Positions 28,353 through 45,400 of a stretch of 64,000 nucleotides of DNA are shown piece by piece. Made by a program: the position numbers and the translations under genes. Source of the DNA: Lethocerus indicus (taxonomy: Eukaryota; Arthropoda; Insecta; Hemiptera; Belostomatidae); the NCBI GenBank assembly GCA_019843655.1, contig JACDQD010000001.1:48542443-48606442 (forward strand). Reading direction: 5' to 3'. Below the pieces are notes generated by a model. That model saw nothing but the letters and a program-made list of their open reading frames with translations. It searched no databases and was not told the origin of the DNA. Each line of letters starts with the position of its first letter. The first letter of the stretch is position 1.

Positions 28353-29105
28353 CGGACTCCGCGCAACGCGACAGCGTAAGTCACAATTTATCGGATAATA
28401 TAAAGTTAATAGTGACTCGGACGAAGCCAGAAAGACGTGGCTAGAAAAAAAGGTAACTGACACTCAATCTAAGGACGGTAGGCGAGTAAGAATTTACTTT
28501 CACACCGACTACCGTCCCCGTATCGATAACTTTCATATCGGTACAAATTAGGGCGGTTTTACTATTAGAAACCATAGAATGGAGGCAAATTTTAATTTTC
28601 GATAGCCCGAATAACTAATAACACCGGTGTTTAGACAGTGCCTCCATTCCGATAGTGTTTTCAGTATAATTATGAAAATCATTACGATTAATTAATTTCG
28701 TGTAATACAATTTTCGAATGACCTATTATTGATAGATGAATTTAAAGGTAATAATAAAATCCGAATAAAATAAACGCGTATAAATATAAAAACAACCTCG
28801 GATAGTAAGTTTTAACTAAAAAAAAATCATTGAAAAATACGTCAAACGAATGCAAGGGTTTAACCTAATCAGAGTACTAAGGTAGGTATAAAAAGTTGAG
28901 ATATTAAAGGTTAGTATTTTTGAATTTGTTTACAATGAATGCAAACAAAATTCCTTCTTCTATACTTATACTATTTTTGTTAAATATTGTGTATATAATC
29001 AACATTTTTATTCTTGTAGATCTTTGTGAACCTTTTTTAATTATTTGCATGCTCATCTAAATTTCACATATTATTAAATTTATTACAATATAAATGTTTC
29101 TCGTG

Positions 29106-29163
<58 letters not shown>

Positions 29164-29698
29164 ACAAATAATGGAAAATCCGTGCTTTAATATAACTACG
29201 TTCAAATATAACATATATAATGTGAGTATATATGGAAAATGTTATATTTTATAAGCATTGAACATATTTCTTCACAGACTTTTCAGTTCTGAACTGCAGG
29301 TAGTTTTAAATTAAATTGAAATTATACATACATATGTGTATATAAATGAATACGTACATATATGTATATATACATATATATTTATAATTTTATTTCCTAC
29401 ACATACATTTATTAACCAGTAACCACGTAACTGTACTTATTAAACCGGAATAATAACAAATAATGGAAAATTCATGCTTTAATATAACTACGTTCAAAAA
29501 TAACATATAACAAATAAATAAAATAAATATATATAACATATATAATGTGAGTATATATGAAAAATGTTATATTTTATAAGCATTGAACACATTTCCTCAC
29601 AGACTTTTCAGTTCTGAAAGTGAAACTGCAGGTAGTTATAAATTAAATTGAAATTATACATACATACATACATATGTGTATATGAATGAATACGTACA

Positions 29699-29768
<70 letters not shown>

Positions 29769-31634
29769 ATTTTATTTCCTACATGTACATTTATTAACCA
29801 GTAACCACGTAACTGTACCTATTAAACCAGAATAATAACAAATAATGGAAAATTCATGCTTTAATATAACTACGTTCAAAAATGCCTAAGCTAAATGATT
29901 AACCAAATAATAAACCTTCAGACGAATGATGTAATTTACATTTTGTAAAGTGTTAAATTCAGTAATTTAAAAACTTTAATTTTTGAAAAATATCACACTG
30001 ACTGAATATTGTTGTAATACCTTAACTATATTTAACATCACATCTTTTAACACACACCTAAATGTGGTTTAAGTTAATCATGTAAAATATGTAATAATCT
30101 TCCAGCTTCATGAATTTGGAGATGGCATTGTTAATTATTAACATCCTGTTGGGATTGTAAAATATTTAATCTGAAGCGAAGTGCTTATTTATAACAATTG
30201 TAAGGAATATGTTTCAATATATGCAATAATTTGTATATTTACAGCTGGCCTATAAGAGAGTATAGATTTCTACTAATTTGCATTAAGATGAGATTATTTT
30301 AACATCCCTCATCTACTACTGAAAATTTCATCTTTGTGGTCGTATCATTTCCTTAAATTCAATTTGGATATAACATTTTTATTTTCAGGGATACTACAAG
30401 TGAAGATAACTCAATAAAATGTTCAAGGTTGCATAATGAATCTATAAGTTCTTCCTTACAGGTAATTATGACAGATTTCGTTTATTTACATCGTTAAAAT
30501 AATTATTATTCCGTTTATTATTTTTTATGCTCAGGTATTCCCCTGAGCCCGAAGTTACTCTAAACTGGCCTTCAGAAAATGTTTAATGTGTCTCCAAAAA
30601 ATAAGAGAAATCTAATATTCCCTTTCTAATTATTTCTTCGTTACATACATTACTTATGGAAGAATAAATGAATACCTTTTTTTCTAAATGTTTGCAATGA
30701 ACTCCAAAAAATTCGTAGAACTTAAAATAGATTTCATTCCCCGTTTTTGAACTCGAGTAACTGAATTATTTATTCTTAAGTATAATTTCATTGCAGGCAT
30801 CAAGAAATGAATGTGCCTCGGTGAAAACTTTACTCGATGTGATGCAGCAAAATAATGAAGATGGTCCACCTTCTCCCAAGAAAAAAAGGTAGAACAATAA
30901 AATTGATAATTACTATATTTGATGGCATAAAAGGTGTTTCGGTGGCATTAATCGGCGAGCCTGTTATCGAGTTTAGCGTCTAAGGACCTCCGGCTCGATT
31001 TCTCAGCGTGCGCCAAAGGAATACGTCCGACTTAAAATACAAGTTTCATCCGGTCTCCAGGAGTAATATGAAAATATTTGAACGTTGCCCAAATAATTCT
31101 GTAACGGCTCACACTCCTCTGGCTGTGAGGACATAATGTCGACCGCCCATCCATTTGTTTCAACGTTCGCTCATATTTTGCTTTAATGGCGTATATTATT
31201 ATTTAGTATTATATTTTTATAATATCTATTATTATATGTATAATTTATTGAATTAAATATTAGTAAGGAGAGAGGCTAGGTAGAAGAGATAGTTTAGCAG
31301 TGGGCATCAGCTTTGCTTATAGCACATCTTATATGCCATCAAATACAGCACACATTGATTGAATTACTCGTGTAAACGTTGAAGGCATAGGCCAGATAGA
31401 TATTTTTCTCTTAATTTCTGTAGATTATATCAGGAGAGGAATTCTTCGTGCGAGATCAAAATGGAGCAGGAAAACAGTAGGCAGGCGTACGGAGATGAAT
31501 CGGACGGTGATGGAACAAGTGATAAGAATAGTGGAGAAAGTATTAAGCACTCGCAGGGACTTTTAGACAACTTTGTACAGGATTTATCTATTGTTAATGA
31601 ACAATATAAGCAAAGTGATATGATAGAATCATAA
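23413..31634 (+). CDS. FoxP: Forkhead transcription factor FoxP, isoform using the canonical recognition-helix exon (5' exons missing)
   Basis: Exons: 23413-23545, 23904-23996, 24355-24532, 24956-25151, 25367-25559, 26033-26077, 26163-26239, 26334-26435, 26725-26849, then probably 30389-30461, 30797-30888, 31424-31634. Together they give 505 residues in one continuous phase. Domains in order: Q/H-rich segment; C2H2 finger ([20 protein letters not shown], completed by NNEH); leucine zipper ([20 protein letters not shown]); linker; forkhead from [13 protein letters not shown] to [13 protein letters not shown]. FoxP proteins dimerise through the zipper and bind DNA in the nucleus. The frame enters at 23413 in phase 0 with no start codon, so earlier exons are upstream and were not found. 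The donor after exon 5 (GTTATT) is weak. The step from 26849 to 30389 is inferred from phase match alone, plus faint likeness of SSSLQAS to the family's NASLQAA stretch. Confidence 0.85.
24028..24200 (+). mobile_element. TTAA-MITE copy in a FoxP intron, right end cut by LINE tail
   Basis: The core matches the family (CCGTTCGCAATTTTTTTACC, CCCGTTTAATCAGGGAGATA, TTGTAATTTTGAAATTCGG, GTCCGTAAACCTAG). The right terminal sequence stops after AACCTAGC and runs into the T-rich LINE end. The left TTAA is not visible. Confidence 0.65.
24200..24275 (-). mobile_element. Jockey-like LINE 3' tail fragment
   Basis: T-rich run, then TTATTGTACAATCAAC and TATAAGTACAATTGCTG, as in the tails at about 6690-6740 and 10906-10960. 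Only about 75 bases remain. Confidence 0.6.
24355..25151 (+). CDS. FoxP: FoxP exons for zinc finger and leucine zipper
   Basis: Exon 24355-24532 encodes the first part of the C2H2 finger (Cys-x4-Cys) and leaves in phase 2. Exon 24956-25151 completes it (His-x4-His in HLNNEH) and encodes the conserved [13 protein letters not shown] stretch and zipper heptads ending MMIHLHMS. Both are almost diagnostic for FoxP and place the gene beyond doubt. The intron between them (24533-24955) is CpG-rich and holds no separate gene. Confidence 0.95.
25716..25944 (-). mobile_element. Complete TTAA-flanked MITE (piggyBac-like)
   Basis: The best-preserved copy, 229 bp, in a FoxP intron. Left end TTAACACTAGGTTTACGGAT, right end CCTGTAAACCCCGTGTTAA; the ends are inverted repeats with a TTAA at each edge. 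TTAA target sites are the hallmark of piggyBac-superfamily transposition. It has no coding capacity. Relative to the other copies it lies in reverse orientation. Confidence 0.75.
26163..26435 (+). CDS. FoxP: FoxP exons for the N-terminal half of the forkhead domain
   Basis: Exon 26163-26239 carries [14 protein letters not shown] (helix 1 region). Exon 26334-26435 carries [20 protein letters not shown] and AATWK (helices 2 and hinge). In vertebrate FOXP the hinge reads FAYFRRN, the Ala replacing the Pro of other FOX proteins and allowing domain swapping; here the same position is Cys. The exon stops exactly before the recognition helix, so the helix is supplied by either of two alternative exons. 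Confidence 0.95.
26725..26849 (+). CDS. FoxP: FoxP alternative exon A: canonical recognition helix
   Basis: It follows acceptor CTTATAG and encodes [13 protein letters not shown], then [17 protein letters not shown], essentially the standard FOXP helix 3 and wing, with the base-contacting Arg-His pair. The donor GTACGT follows AGCGG, leaving two bases of a codon. Reading through the donor gives an open frame to a TAG at 26976, so an intron-retained short form is conceivable. Two continuations fit the phase: the exons from 30389, or a 117-base open exon at 27884-28001 whose content I do not recognise. Confidence 0.93.
27034..27117. repeat. (TA)n microsatellite between the FoxP alternative exons
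   Basis: Long TA run with two TG interruptions, in the intron separating exons A and B. Confidence 0.95.
27405..27578 (+). CDS. FoxP: FoxP alternative exon B: divergent helix, AT-hook-like tail, own stop
   Basis: Acceptor TTTATACAG, then [20 protein letters not shown] and [13 protein letters not shown]. The His of the canonical RHNLS is Thr. The wing residues also differ ([10 protein letters not shown] versus [10 protein letters not shown]). After the domain comes [12 protein letters not shown], an RGRP core typical of AT-hook minor-groove binding motifs, and the frame ends [12 protein letters not shown]. The exon is GC- and CpG-rich and cleanly open, so it appears under selection. Confidence 0.95.
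   Translation, partial: NAIRTNLSLHKCFVRYEDDFGSFWMVDDAEFVKRRHLSRGRPRKYDPSQCSTTPPIL
28267..28349. repeat. (GA)n purine tract
   Basis: Over 80 bases of almost pure GAGA with a few GG steps on the plus strand. It lies about 0.7 kb downstream of the FoxP exon B stop. Confidence 0.95.
29108..29160. repeat. (TA)n microsatellite
   Basis: An uninterrupted TA run at the left edge of the tandem array. Confidence 0.95.
29161..29890. repeat. Tandem repeat, about two and a half units of 290-380 bp
   Basis: The unit begins ATAACAAATAATGGAAAAT at 29161, at about 29452 and at about 29833. Units 1 and 2 share long identical stretches, including CATTGAACAYATTTC, ACTTTTCAGTTCTGAA and TATTAACCAGTAACCACG. They differ by a few substitutions, a 30-base duplication and the length of an internal (TA)n at 29695-29762. 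The third unit is cut off after CTACGTTCAAAAATG. Confidence 0.85.
30389..31634 (+). CDS. Three 3' exons, probably the FoxP isoform A C-terminus
   Basis: Exons 30389-30461, 30797-30888 and 31424-31634 have good acceptors and donors, mutually consistent phases and a TAA stop at 31632-31634. The peptide contains [20 protein letters not shown], a basic PPSPKKKR patch, then an acidic [16 protein letters not shown] tail and [18 protein letters not shown]. The first exon needs two bases from upstream, exactly what FoxP exon A (ending 26849) supplies, and no other plus-strand gene intervenes. SSSLQAS resembles the NASLQAA stretch after the FOXP forkhead. The alternative is the tail of an unrelated gene whose earlier exons I failed to see. 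These exons are CpG-poor, unlike the rest of FoxP. Confidence 0.6.
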
Positions 31635-33942
31635 CACTGAATAACTGATAAACTGAATGGTATAATGGAGTACATATGGATAAATTTCTACTTTTGTATA
31701 CTTACGAGATAAGGTCATGAATTAAATAAGGTAATTTGTAGCAATCTTGTTCAAAGATTTAAAACTTGTAAAATATTGTAAATATATATTTATATTGTGA
31801 AAAGGTTGAAAAAATGTAAATTATTAATTTAATATCATAGAAAATTAATATTAAATACTCTATAGAAATTTTGTACCTAAAATACTCAAATTTTTTATCT
31901 TTCTTTTTGTACAGAAGAGTTTATAATGAATATATTCTTAACAAAGGATTGTGTATTTTTATAGACCATTTTGACCTTTACAAGTATAGGTTCGTGTTGC
32001 CTTGAAACAGAGGTAAATGGAGACTTACACAATTTCTTTGGAAGGGGAGGTTAACATTTGCCATGTTATAGGGAATCGAATTTTGAGGAAAAAAGGCCTT
32101 ATATCGTGGGACCAAATTTCTCACTCCAGAAGTAGAAAAAGACCTGCTTATCCATTTAAAACATGTTGAATTACAATAACATAATTGACGAACAAAATTA
32201 CATAACTTTTGATAAATTATATTTAGACAATAAAAAAAGGGAAACCTTGGACAGGCAAATTAATAACGATATAAGCAAGTTATCACATCAAATTAAACTG
32301 AAAAAATTAACAAAAACTTGTCTCAGTAATAAAAAAAATTCAAAAAACTTTTTTTATACTTTTTTATTGTATTGGGAACCCGAATACTCAAATTGTTATC
32401 ATATTTGGAACAGTTACAATTCAAACTGTATTAATTATTATAATAAACCATATCATGGAGTCGTCCAACTTTAATAATTTATAACAGAATGAATGAACCC
32501 AAGGAATGGATTTATAAGAGAAAAAGGTTGATTGCACATTATTGATTTATTAGAGCTTAGAAACAATACATCAATAAATCCTATATTTAAATACACATAA
32601 TAATGCACAATATTTGATGCTGGTCAATATTACCAGGATAAACATAATTTAATATGAATGTAATTATTCTTGAAATAAAGAAAAAGTTATTTGCACAAGG
32701 GAATACAACCAGAATGACATCAAAAAACTATGTACACGTATAAGTACAATTATTTCATATTGTTAACTAATTCAAAAAATAAGAAATATTTATTATCTAC
32801 TCACTCGTGTTAAATACTTTGACCATATTAATCTGTGAAAAAAATTTTTAACAATAAACATTTATTTCACGGCATAAAATTAAATTATCACATAACATTA
32901 CAATTCAGTCAAACATGTAAAACAACATATGTAACCAGAATATTATAGGAATGATCACCGAATTAGAATTAAATTATAATATCCTAATTCATCGAAACTG
33001 TATACACTAAGCAAATCAACACCAAGAAAATGCAGGCAAATCTTATACTATTTAACCTTTTTATTTTTGTTGATTAATGAATTTACATACAATGCATCTA
33101 TTCTTACAACAAGAGCAAGAATAGAGTTTATATTTTTACATAGTACAGGGAACATAATACCAAAAAGCAAATAAAAAATTGACAAATAGAACAGATGTTT
33201 TGGTATCAATGCTCTTTTCTAATTACTAGACATCTTTCGCTATTTGCAGTTTACCTTTTTAAGAAAATAAAATATTTACTTATTTTTCCAGTTCATGAAA
33301 AACCTTTCATGTTATTCTCCCTTTGTTTCTTATTCCTCGCATTTTTATGGAAGAAATATTCTCCCCGGCCATTAAACATACTGAACTCATTAGCCGGTAC
33401 TAACTAGATGTTAGTATCATGCAAGCACAAAAATAAGGACCCGGTATCAGGTTGCAGTAGCAGGATAAGTTGCATTTATATTAATGTCCTTAAATTTGAA
33501 AATTTCATCTATAGAAAACACCTAAGTTGAAAATACATTTATGATCAGTAATACAATTGGAAACATTTAAAATTATATTAGACACAATCTTTGGAAATAC
33601 ATTGTTCCAAATACTCTACAGGATGAAAATTTACATATAAATAAATTATATAAATCAGAAAGTATATGTGCATATATGTCCAACAGGGAAATGGGTAAGA
33701 TGGATGTATAAATTACTGAATGTAGTGCTTATATGGACACATAAATAAACCAATAATTAGGATCAATTTTTATAAAAATGGAAGTAATCCTAAATTATTT
33801 ACACTAGAACTATAAACATTTCTCATTACAGTATGACATATCAATTAACACAAACATCAAGGATACAAATAGAATGCTTAAAAATAAATGAATTTGAATA
33901 CTCAAACGAATTAAAGCTAAAGACATATGAGAAAGACTATCC
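31635..33942. other. Convergent intergenic region between FoxP and KDM5 3' ends
   Basis: AT-rich, CpG-poor, and no exon supported on either strand. In particular, no Cys/His-rich frame was found on minus that could be the missing PHD fingers of KDM5. The open frame 32163-32474 is Asn/Lys/Tyr-rich low complexity. A segment near 32380-32540 is related to one at 35590-35760. Confidence 0.5.
32380..32540. repeat. Dispersed repeat, copy 1
   Basis: Shares TCCAACTTTAATAATTTATA, ACAGAAT and several flanking blocks (ATAAAYCATMTCATGGA, TTGCACATTA) with 35590-35760 inside a KDM5 intron, in the same orientation. Identity unknown. Confidence 0.55.
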
Positions 33943-40951
<7,009 letters not shown>

Positions 40952-41964
40952 TCAAAAATACCAAAAATAATCCTAGAGGACAGTTGACTGTTCCTAGATC
41001 AGTACCAAATTCCCATCCCAAAATAACATTTTTCTACCAATTGCAGAAACACTTGTAAAACCCAAAAGAGTAGCCCGATAACATAACAGGAATATTAATG
41101 TTCGCGGAATACAATCGACGCAAAAAAGTAATTTCGCTTTGGAATATATTAGAAAATGGCATGCACAAGTAATATGATTGACAGCTAACAGTATGTGTTT
41201 AACATAAATGAACAGTGCCAATATAACAATCAGAAAAATACTATAACAGTAAATTACATAATTTGCTTTCTTTATTGGTAAATGTCAATTATCGAAGAGG
41301 AAATAAATAACTCCAAACCGTATAATTGAATTCTCCGCGAATAACTTAATATAATAAATTATAATACGTGTATACTGTAATGTATCGTATACAACCTAAC
41401 TCAGTTCAGAAGGAATTACTGTTGTAATTTGAGCTTTAAAAGACTAGATTCTGACTTTGTTAAATTTATTATATCCTTTACGTTCTGAAACGTTTTAATG
41501 TGCTACTATCGGTAATATACACGGTATACAAGCGGGGGGAGTCAACTTAAATTTCGACGAATTTATATAATTTTCGGTTATAATAATCACAAAACATGTT
41601 ACTCTGCACATTAAATATAAATGCCGCATTGACGTATTCGGTTCCGAGAAAAATATCACACAAGGTAGCGAGGAATAGCACCAAAGTAATTAAATTGAGG
41701 GAGTATTAAGGAAAAATTTTGACAGACCTACCGGATCGCCGTTTAGAATGCAAATTCAAAAAAAAATGTGGCCATAAAAATTACGGTTTTTACACGGACA
41801 ATTTTTCGATAGAGCAACAACAGCGTGAAACAGAAATTAGCGGTAGAAAATTTACCGGCTTTTCTTTTGCAGCGAAAATTTTAACTATACTAGTATAACC
41901 TCCACAATTGGGTGATTTTTATATTTGTCCCGTTAAAATTTGTCACGTTAGATGTCAGTGTTAA

Positions 41965-42096
41965 CGGTTACACATACGATAATTATTACTAGCAATACAA
42001 TCAATTTTATAGTTACAGCCCTTGTACACACAACTATAAAATTGATCGTACAATGAAGTTAAATAAATAAAATAGTAATGTTTAATTAATGCGTAA
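41965..42096. repeat. Long imperfect inverted repeat (hairpin 1)
   Basis: The inner arms 41996-42014 and 42032-42050 pair at 18 of 19 positions (core TCAATTTTATAGTT with AACTATAAAATTGA) around a 17-base loop. The pairing continues with gaps out to ACGGTTAC and GTAACCGT at the edges. It could be a fold-back MITE or a structured transcript. Confidence 0.7.
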
Positions 42097-42122
42097 CCGT
42101 ACACATGTTGATTAGTGTGTAA

Positions 42123-42167
42123 ACAGAAATACACATACAGCCATTGTACGCACATGTGTATTTCTGT
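42123..42167. repeat. Perfect 14-bp hairpin (hairpin 2)
   Basis: Arms ACAGAAATACACAT and ATGTGTATTTCTGT flank a 17-base loop (42137-42153) that matches the loop of hairpin 1 at 15 of 17 positions, although the stems are unrelated. Confidence 0.8.
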
Positions 42168-42484
42168 CATTGATCGTCGCGATAAAAGAAATCAGCCCCG
42201 AATTACTATGCCTCAATTATTAATTATAAATCAAGTTGCGGTATCTTCATGCCCAACGGGGTAATTTTGACTAAGCCGGTCAGTGGAACAGGGCCGGTAA
42301 CACTGGGGTATTTCTTCGTTAGTAGTTTGATCTTGTGTCCCTCTGGGGGTTTGGTGCCAATTGGCCAGTTTAGTTTTTTATTTATCGGTCGCACGGTTCT
42401 TAAATGAATCCCGTTCGGTCGTTTTACATCGACGGTCGTGCTTGACGTGTCGGCGGCGGGGGGAAAAACAATACAATGGAACAT

Positions 42485-45400
42485 ATGTCGAGGGGTTTCA
42501 AAATGAGCGACGGAGACTGGATATGTAGCGATCCCCAGTAAGTATAACCTTAAATTACAATATCTCAAAAATACTATTTCGGTATAATTTTCGCTGGTCC
42601 CGCCTCGTACGCCGTTTATTCGAGGCCCCTTTCTCGCGAATTTCAAGCCGGTATTTTCGCACTGCCTAAAAATTCTGTAACTCTTTTTCGTTTTTCGTAT
42701 CCGCCTCGAATGGACCAGTCTGGCAATTGGCAATGTATTTACAACTAGCGATCAATCGATTAGAAATTAGACTTTTTTCGAGTCCGGCCGACCAGGTTGT
42801 AACCTCCTACCCGTGTTCACCCAGCGTATATCGACAGCACTGCTGGGCCGAACATATCCCTATTTACATTTTTTTAAATTTTATTCTTTATTTAACTTCG
42901 GATTTCGATTAACTGGGTTCTTAGAATAAACAGTGACGTTCTTTGTCTCTTCTCTCGATTTTTATTTGACAAATAATACGAAGACGTCTTAAATATAGGG
43001 ATTAATTTTTCCCTGTGATGGGGCATATATTTTCCGATTTTTAGAAGATTAGTATAATCTTTTATTTTTAAAATGAACTTCAATAAATTATGGTGAAAAT
43101 CCTATTTTTAGTCTAATTGGACTGATTTCTGGTTAAAATCAAATGTTAAAAGGGATGGGGGAAATACTAGAAGTTTGACAAAATAATATAAAATGTGATA
43201 AGCCCAAAGGAAGTATCTTTGTTAGAATAATGGTTCCCCACTATCCAGGAGTAGTAAACCTTACTATTTTGTGGCTTATCCATTGGCAGATTATATTCTA
43301 ATTAAGTGGCATTCATATATTGTTAGGTTTATATAGTAGTATATTATTAACATAAATATGGTGCATATCATATTGTGATGATTTTTTGGGAAACATTTTT
43401 TACCTAATGCCTGTTACAATTGAATAATGCCTACCAGCTTTGTAAGCTAACTTTTCTTTTTGCGGCAGTTGTATTTTAAATTTTCATTAAAGGCTTCTCC
43501 TGTTAAAATTTGTTATGTTTGAAATTGGAATTAATGGTTTTTTAGACCTTTACTTACTTTACTTTTAGACATTATTAAACCTTAATTAATTGTACAATTT
43601 ATGGTAGCTTTATGTTTAAAAAATCTAGTATTGTTGGTGTTTAATATATTCTACAAAACCCTTAAAATAAATTTTGAAGAAACTAAAATTCTCAGCTACA
43701 AGAAATAAGGGCTTGAGGGGAAAATAAAAAACATGTCATTATAAAAATTTTATTAAATGTGCCTCTTTTCCAGCTGTGCAAATATAAATTTCGCAAGGCG
43801 TAACAAATGCAACCGATGCAGTAAAGGTAAGGCTTTATTCATAAATTAACGCGTACTGTATTTATAATTTTTAATTGTATTTTATGAATTGAGGCTGAGA
43901 TTAGAAGGCCACAAACATTTTTATTCTATTATTAAAATAAGATAGCCAATTAACAGCCAACTTTGTTCTACATAAAAATTTTATTTGAATATTTCTTGCA
44001 CGCTTTGTTTATTTTTGAGTCAACCCACCGCATCACCATTCTTTGCATGTGGCATATTTGTATACTTCTTTTATTTAATTAAATCAATTTAAAATTGATT
44101 CTGTGTGTAAAAACTTTTCTTTTGTTCAGTCTTTTATTCGGTAATAAATGTTTTCCTTGTTTGTATGCAGTTAATGAATATTTACAATTTTAAGTGTAAC
44201 AACCGAATATAAGCTATGGTCAGTGGGTACATGAAGAAGTACAATTGCTATACACAACTCGATAAGGAACTTGGAATATGTAAATTATGTCAGACTAAAC
44301 AAAATTATTTTCAACACCTTTATATTTCCTAGTTATTTCAGAAAATAATTTAATGATATTTTTTAAAAAAGGTACAGCTAAGTAAGATCAAGAAGTCTTA
44401 TTTTCATGATTAAAAAACAAGAGCTACTATACGGTATAAGAAAGAATATCTCATATAAATTTTATGTACGCATTTTAATCTGAAATATTAATATTACGTT
44501 TTTTACTAAACTGGTTTTAAATGCTCAATTCATTGTACTTTAAAGCTAACTTTATGAACTGAACTAAAAAAAATTTCTAAATTCTGATTTAATTTATCTT
44601 CTCCCATAAAACCAATTTCTTGTTTCTAGATAAAGGTGATGCAGTTCAAAAGAAGAAATTAGGCCTGGAGATTGGTAAAGCATTGGCTGATAAAAGCCGG
44701 GGGTTGTTTAGTGCAGATGATTGGCAGTGCAATAAGTAAGCCCTTTACATTGTCAAGAATAATTGGTAAATACTGAATTTATTTCATTCAGAATTAATAT
44801 CTCCTCCTTGTCAAGTTGCTCATCTGAAATTAATGCAAAATGAGTTTTTTTATTTTAAGTTGTTATTTGAAAAATGTTACAAGCATATTCTTTATAGAAA
44901 TTGTAAATACGACTTTAGATTTTTCATTGTATGTCTCATAAATCGTGTATCATGAATTGGTTGCCACGAGTTAACTATTTAATTTGATTATTTCTTAGCC
45001 AAATGACCATTTTAATGTTTTGAACTGCGTTGTAAACTGCAATAAATTAAATATCCCTTGTCTCTATTCTGTTCATAATCATCCAATCCAGCTTTTTATT
45101 AGCCAAATTTCTATCAATCTTTTGGTCCAACTTCTTTGCCACTTATTGTCTGTTCCTGTGTAATTCAATTCATATAGGATTTAAATATTTAACTGTTTGC
45201 ACACCGAATGAGGTTAATGGAGAATTAGAAATAAAAGACATTTTGCGCTAATTCTCCTAAATAAATAATTTAGTACCGTTTGTTTTAGCCTCGTTGCAGA
45301 ACAAAATACCTCTCTATAAATAGCGTAGTCCAAATTTTGCTGAGATTGACTTTAACGTTTACATTTAATGAAACAGTGTTAACTGTGGAATCTATGTTTT

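Larger units (their letters stand above)
27579..30388. other. Stretch without firmly supported exon: GA tract, inverted repeats, tandem repeat
   Basis: It is CpG-rich to about 28.6 kb and AT-rich afterwards. It holds a weak candidate exon at 27884-28001, a (GA)n tract, an 11-bp inverted repeat pair at 28577-28587 and 28639-28649, and the tandem array at 29161-29890. If exon A joins 30389, all of this is FoxP intron. Confidence 0.5.

Noticed and set aside
28023..28463. Leu-Ser repeat frame on minus
   Set aside because: It is the translation of the (GA)n tract.
30389..31634. A separate gene on plus between FoxP and KDM5
   Set aside because: No start exon was found in 27.6-30.4 kb and the phase matches FoxP exon A; kept as probable FoxP tail, with the alternative stated.
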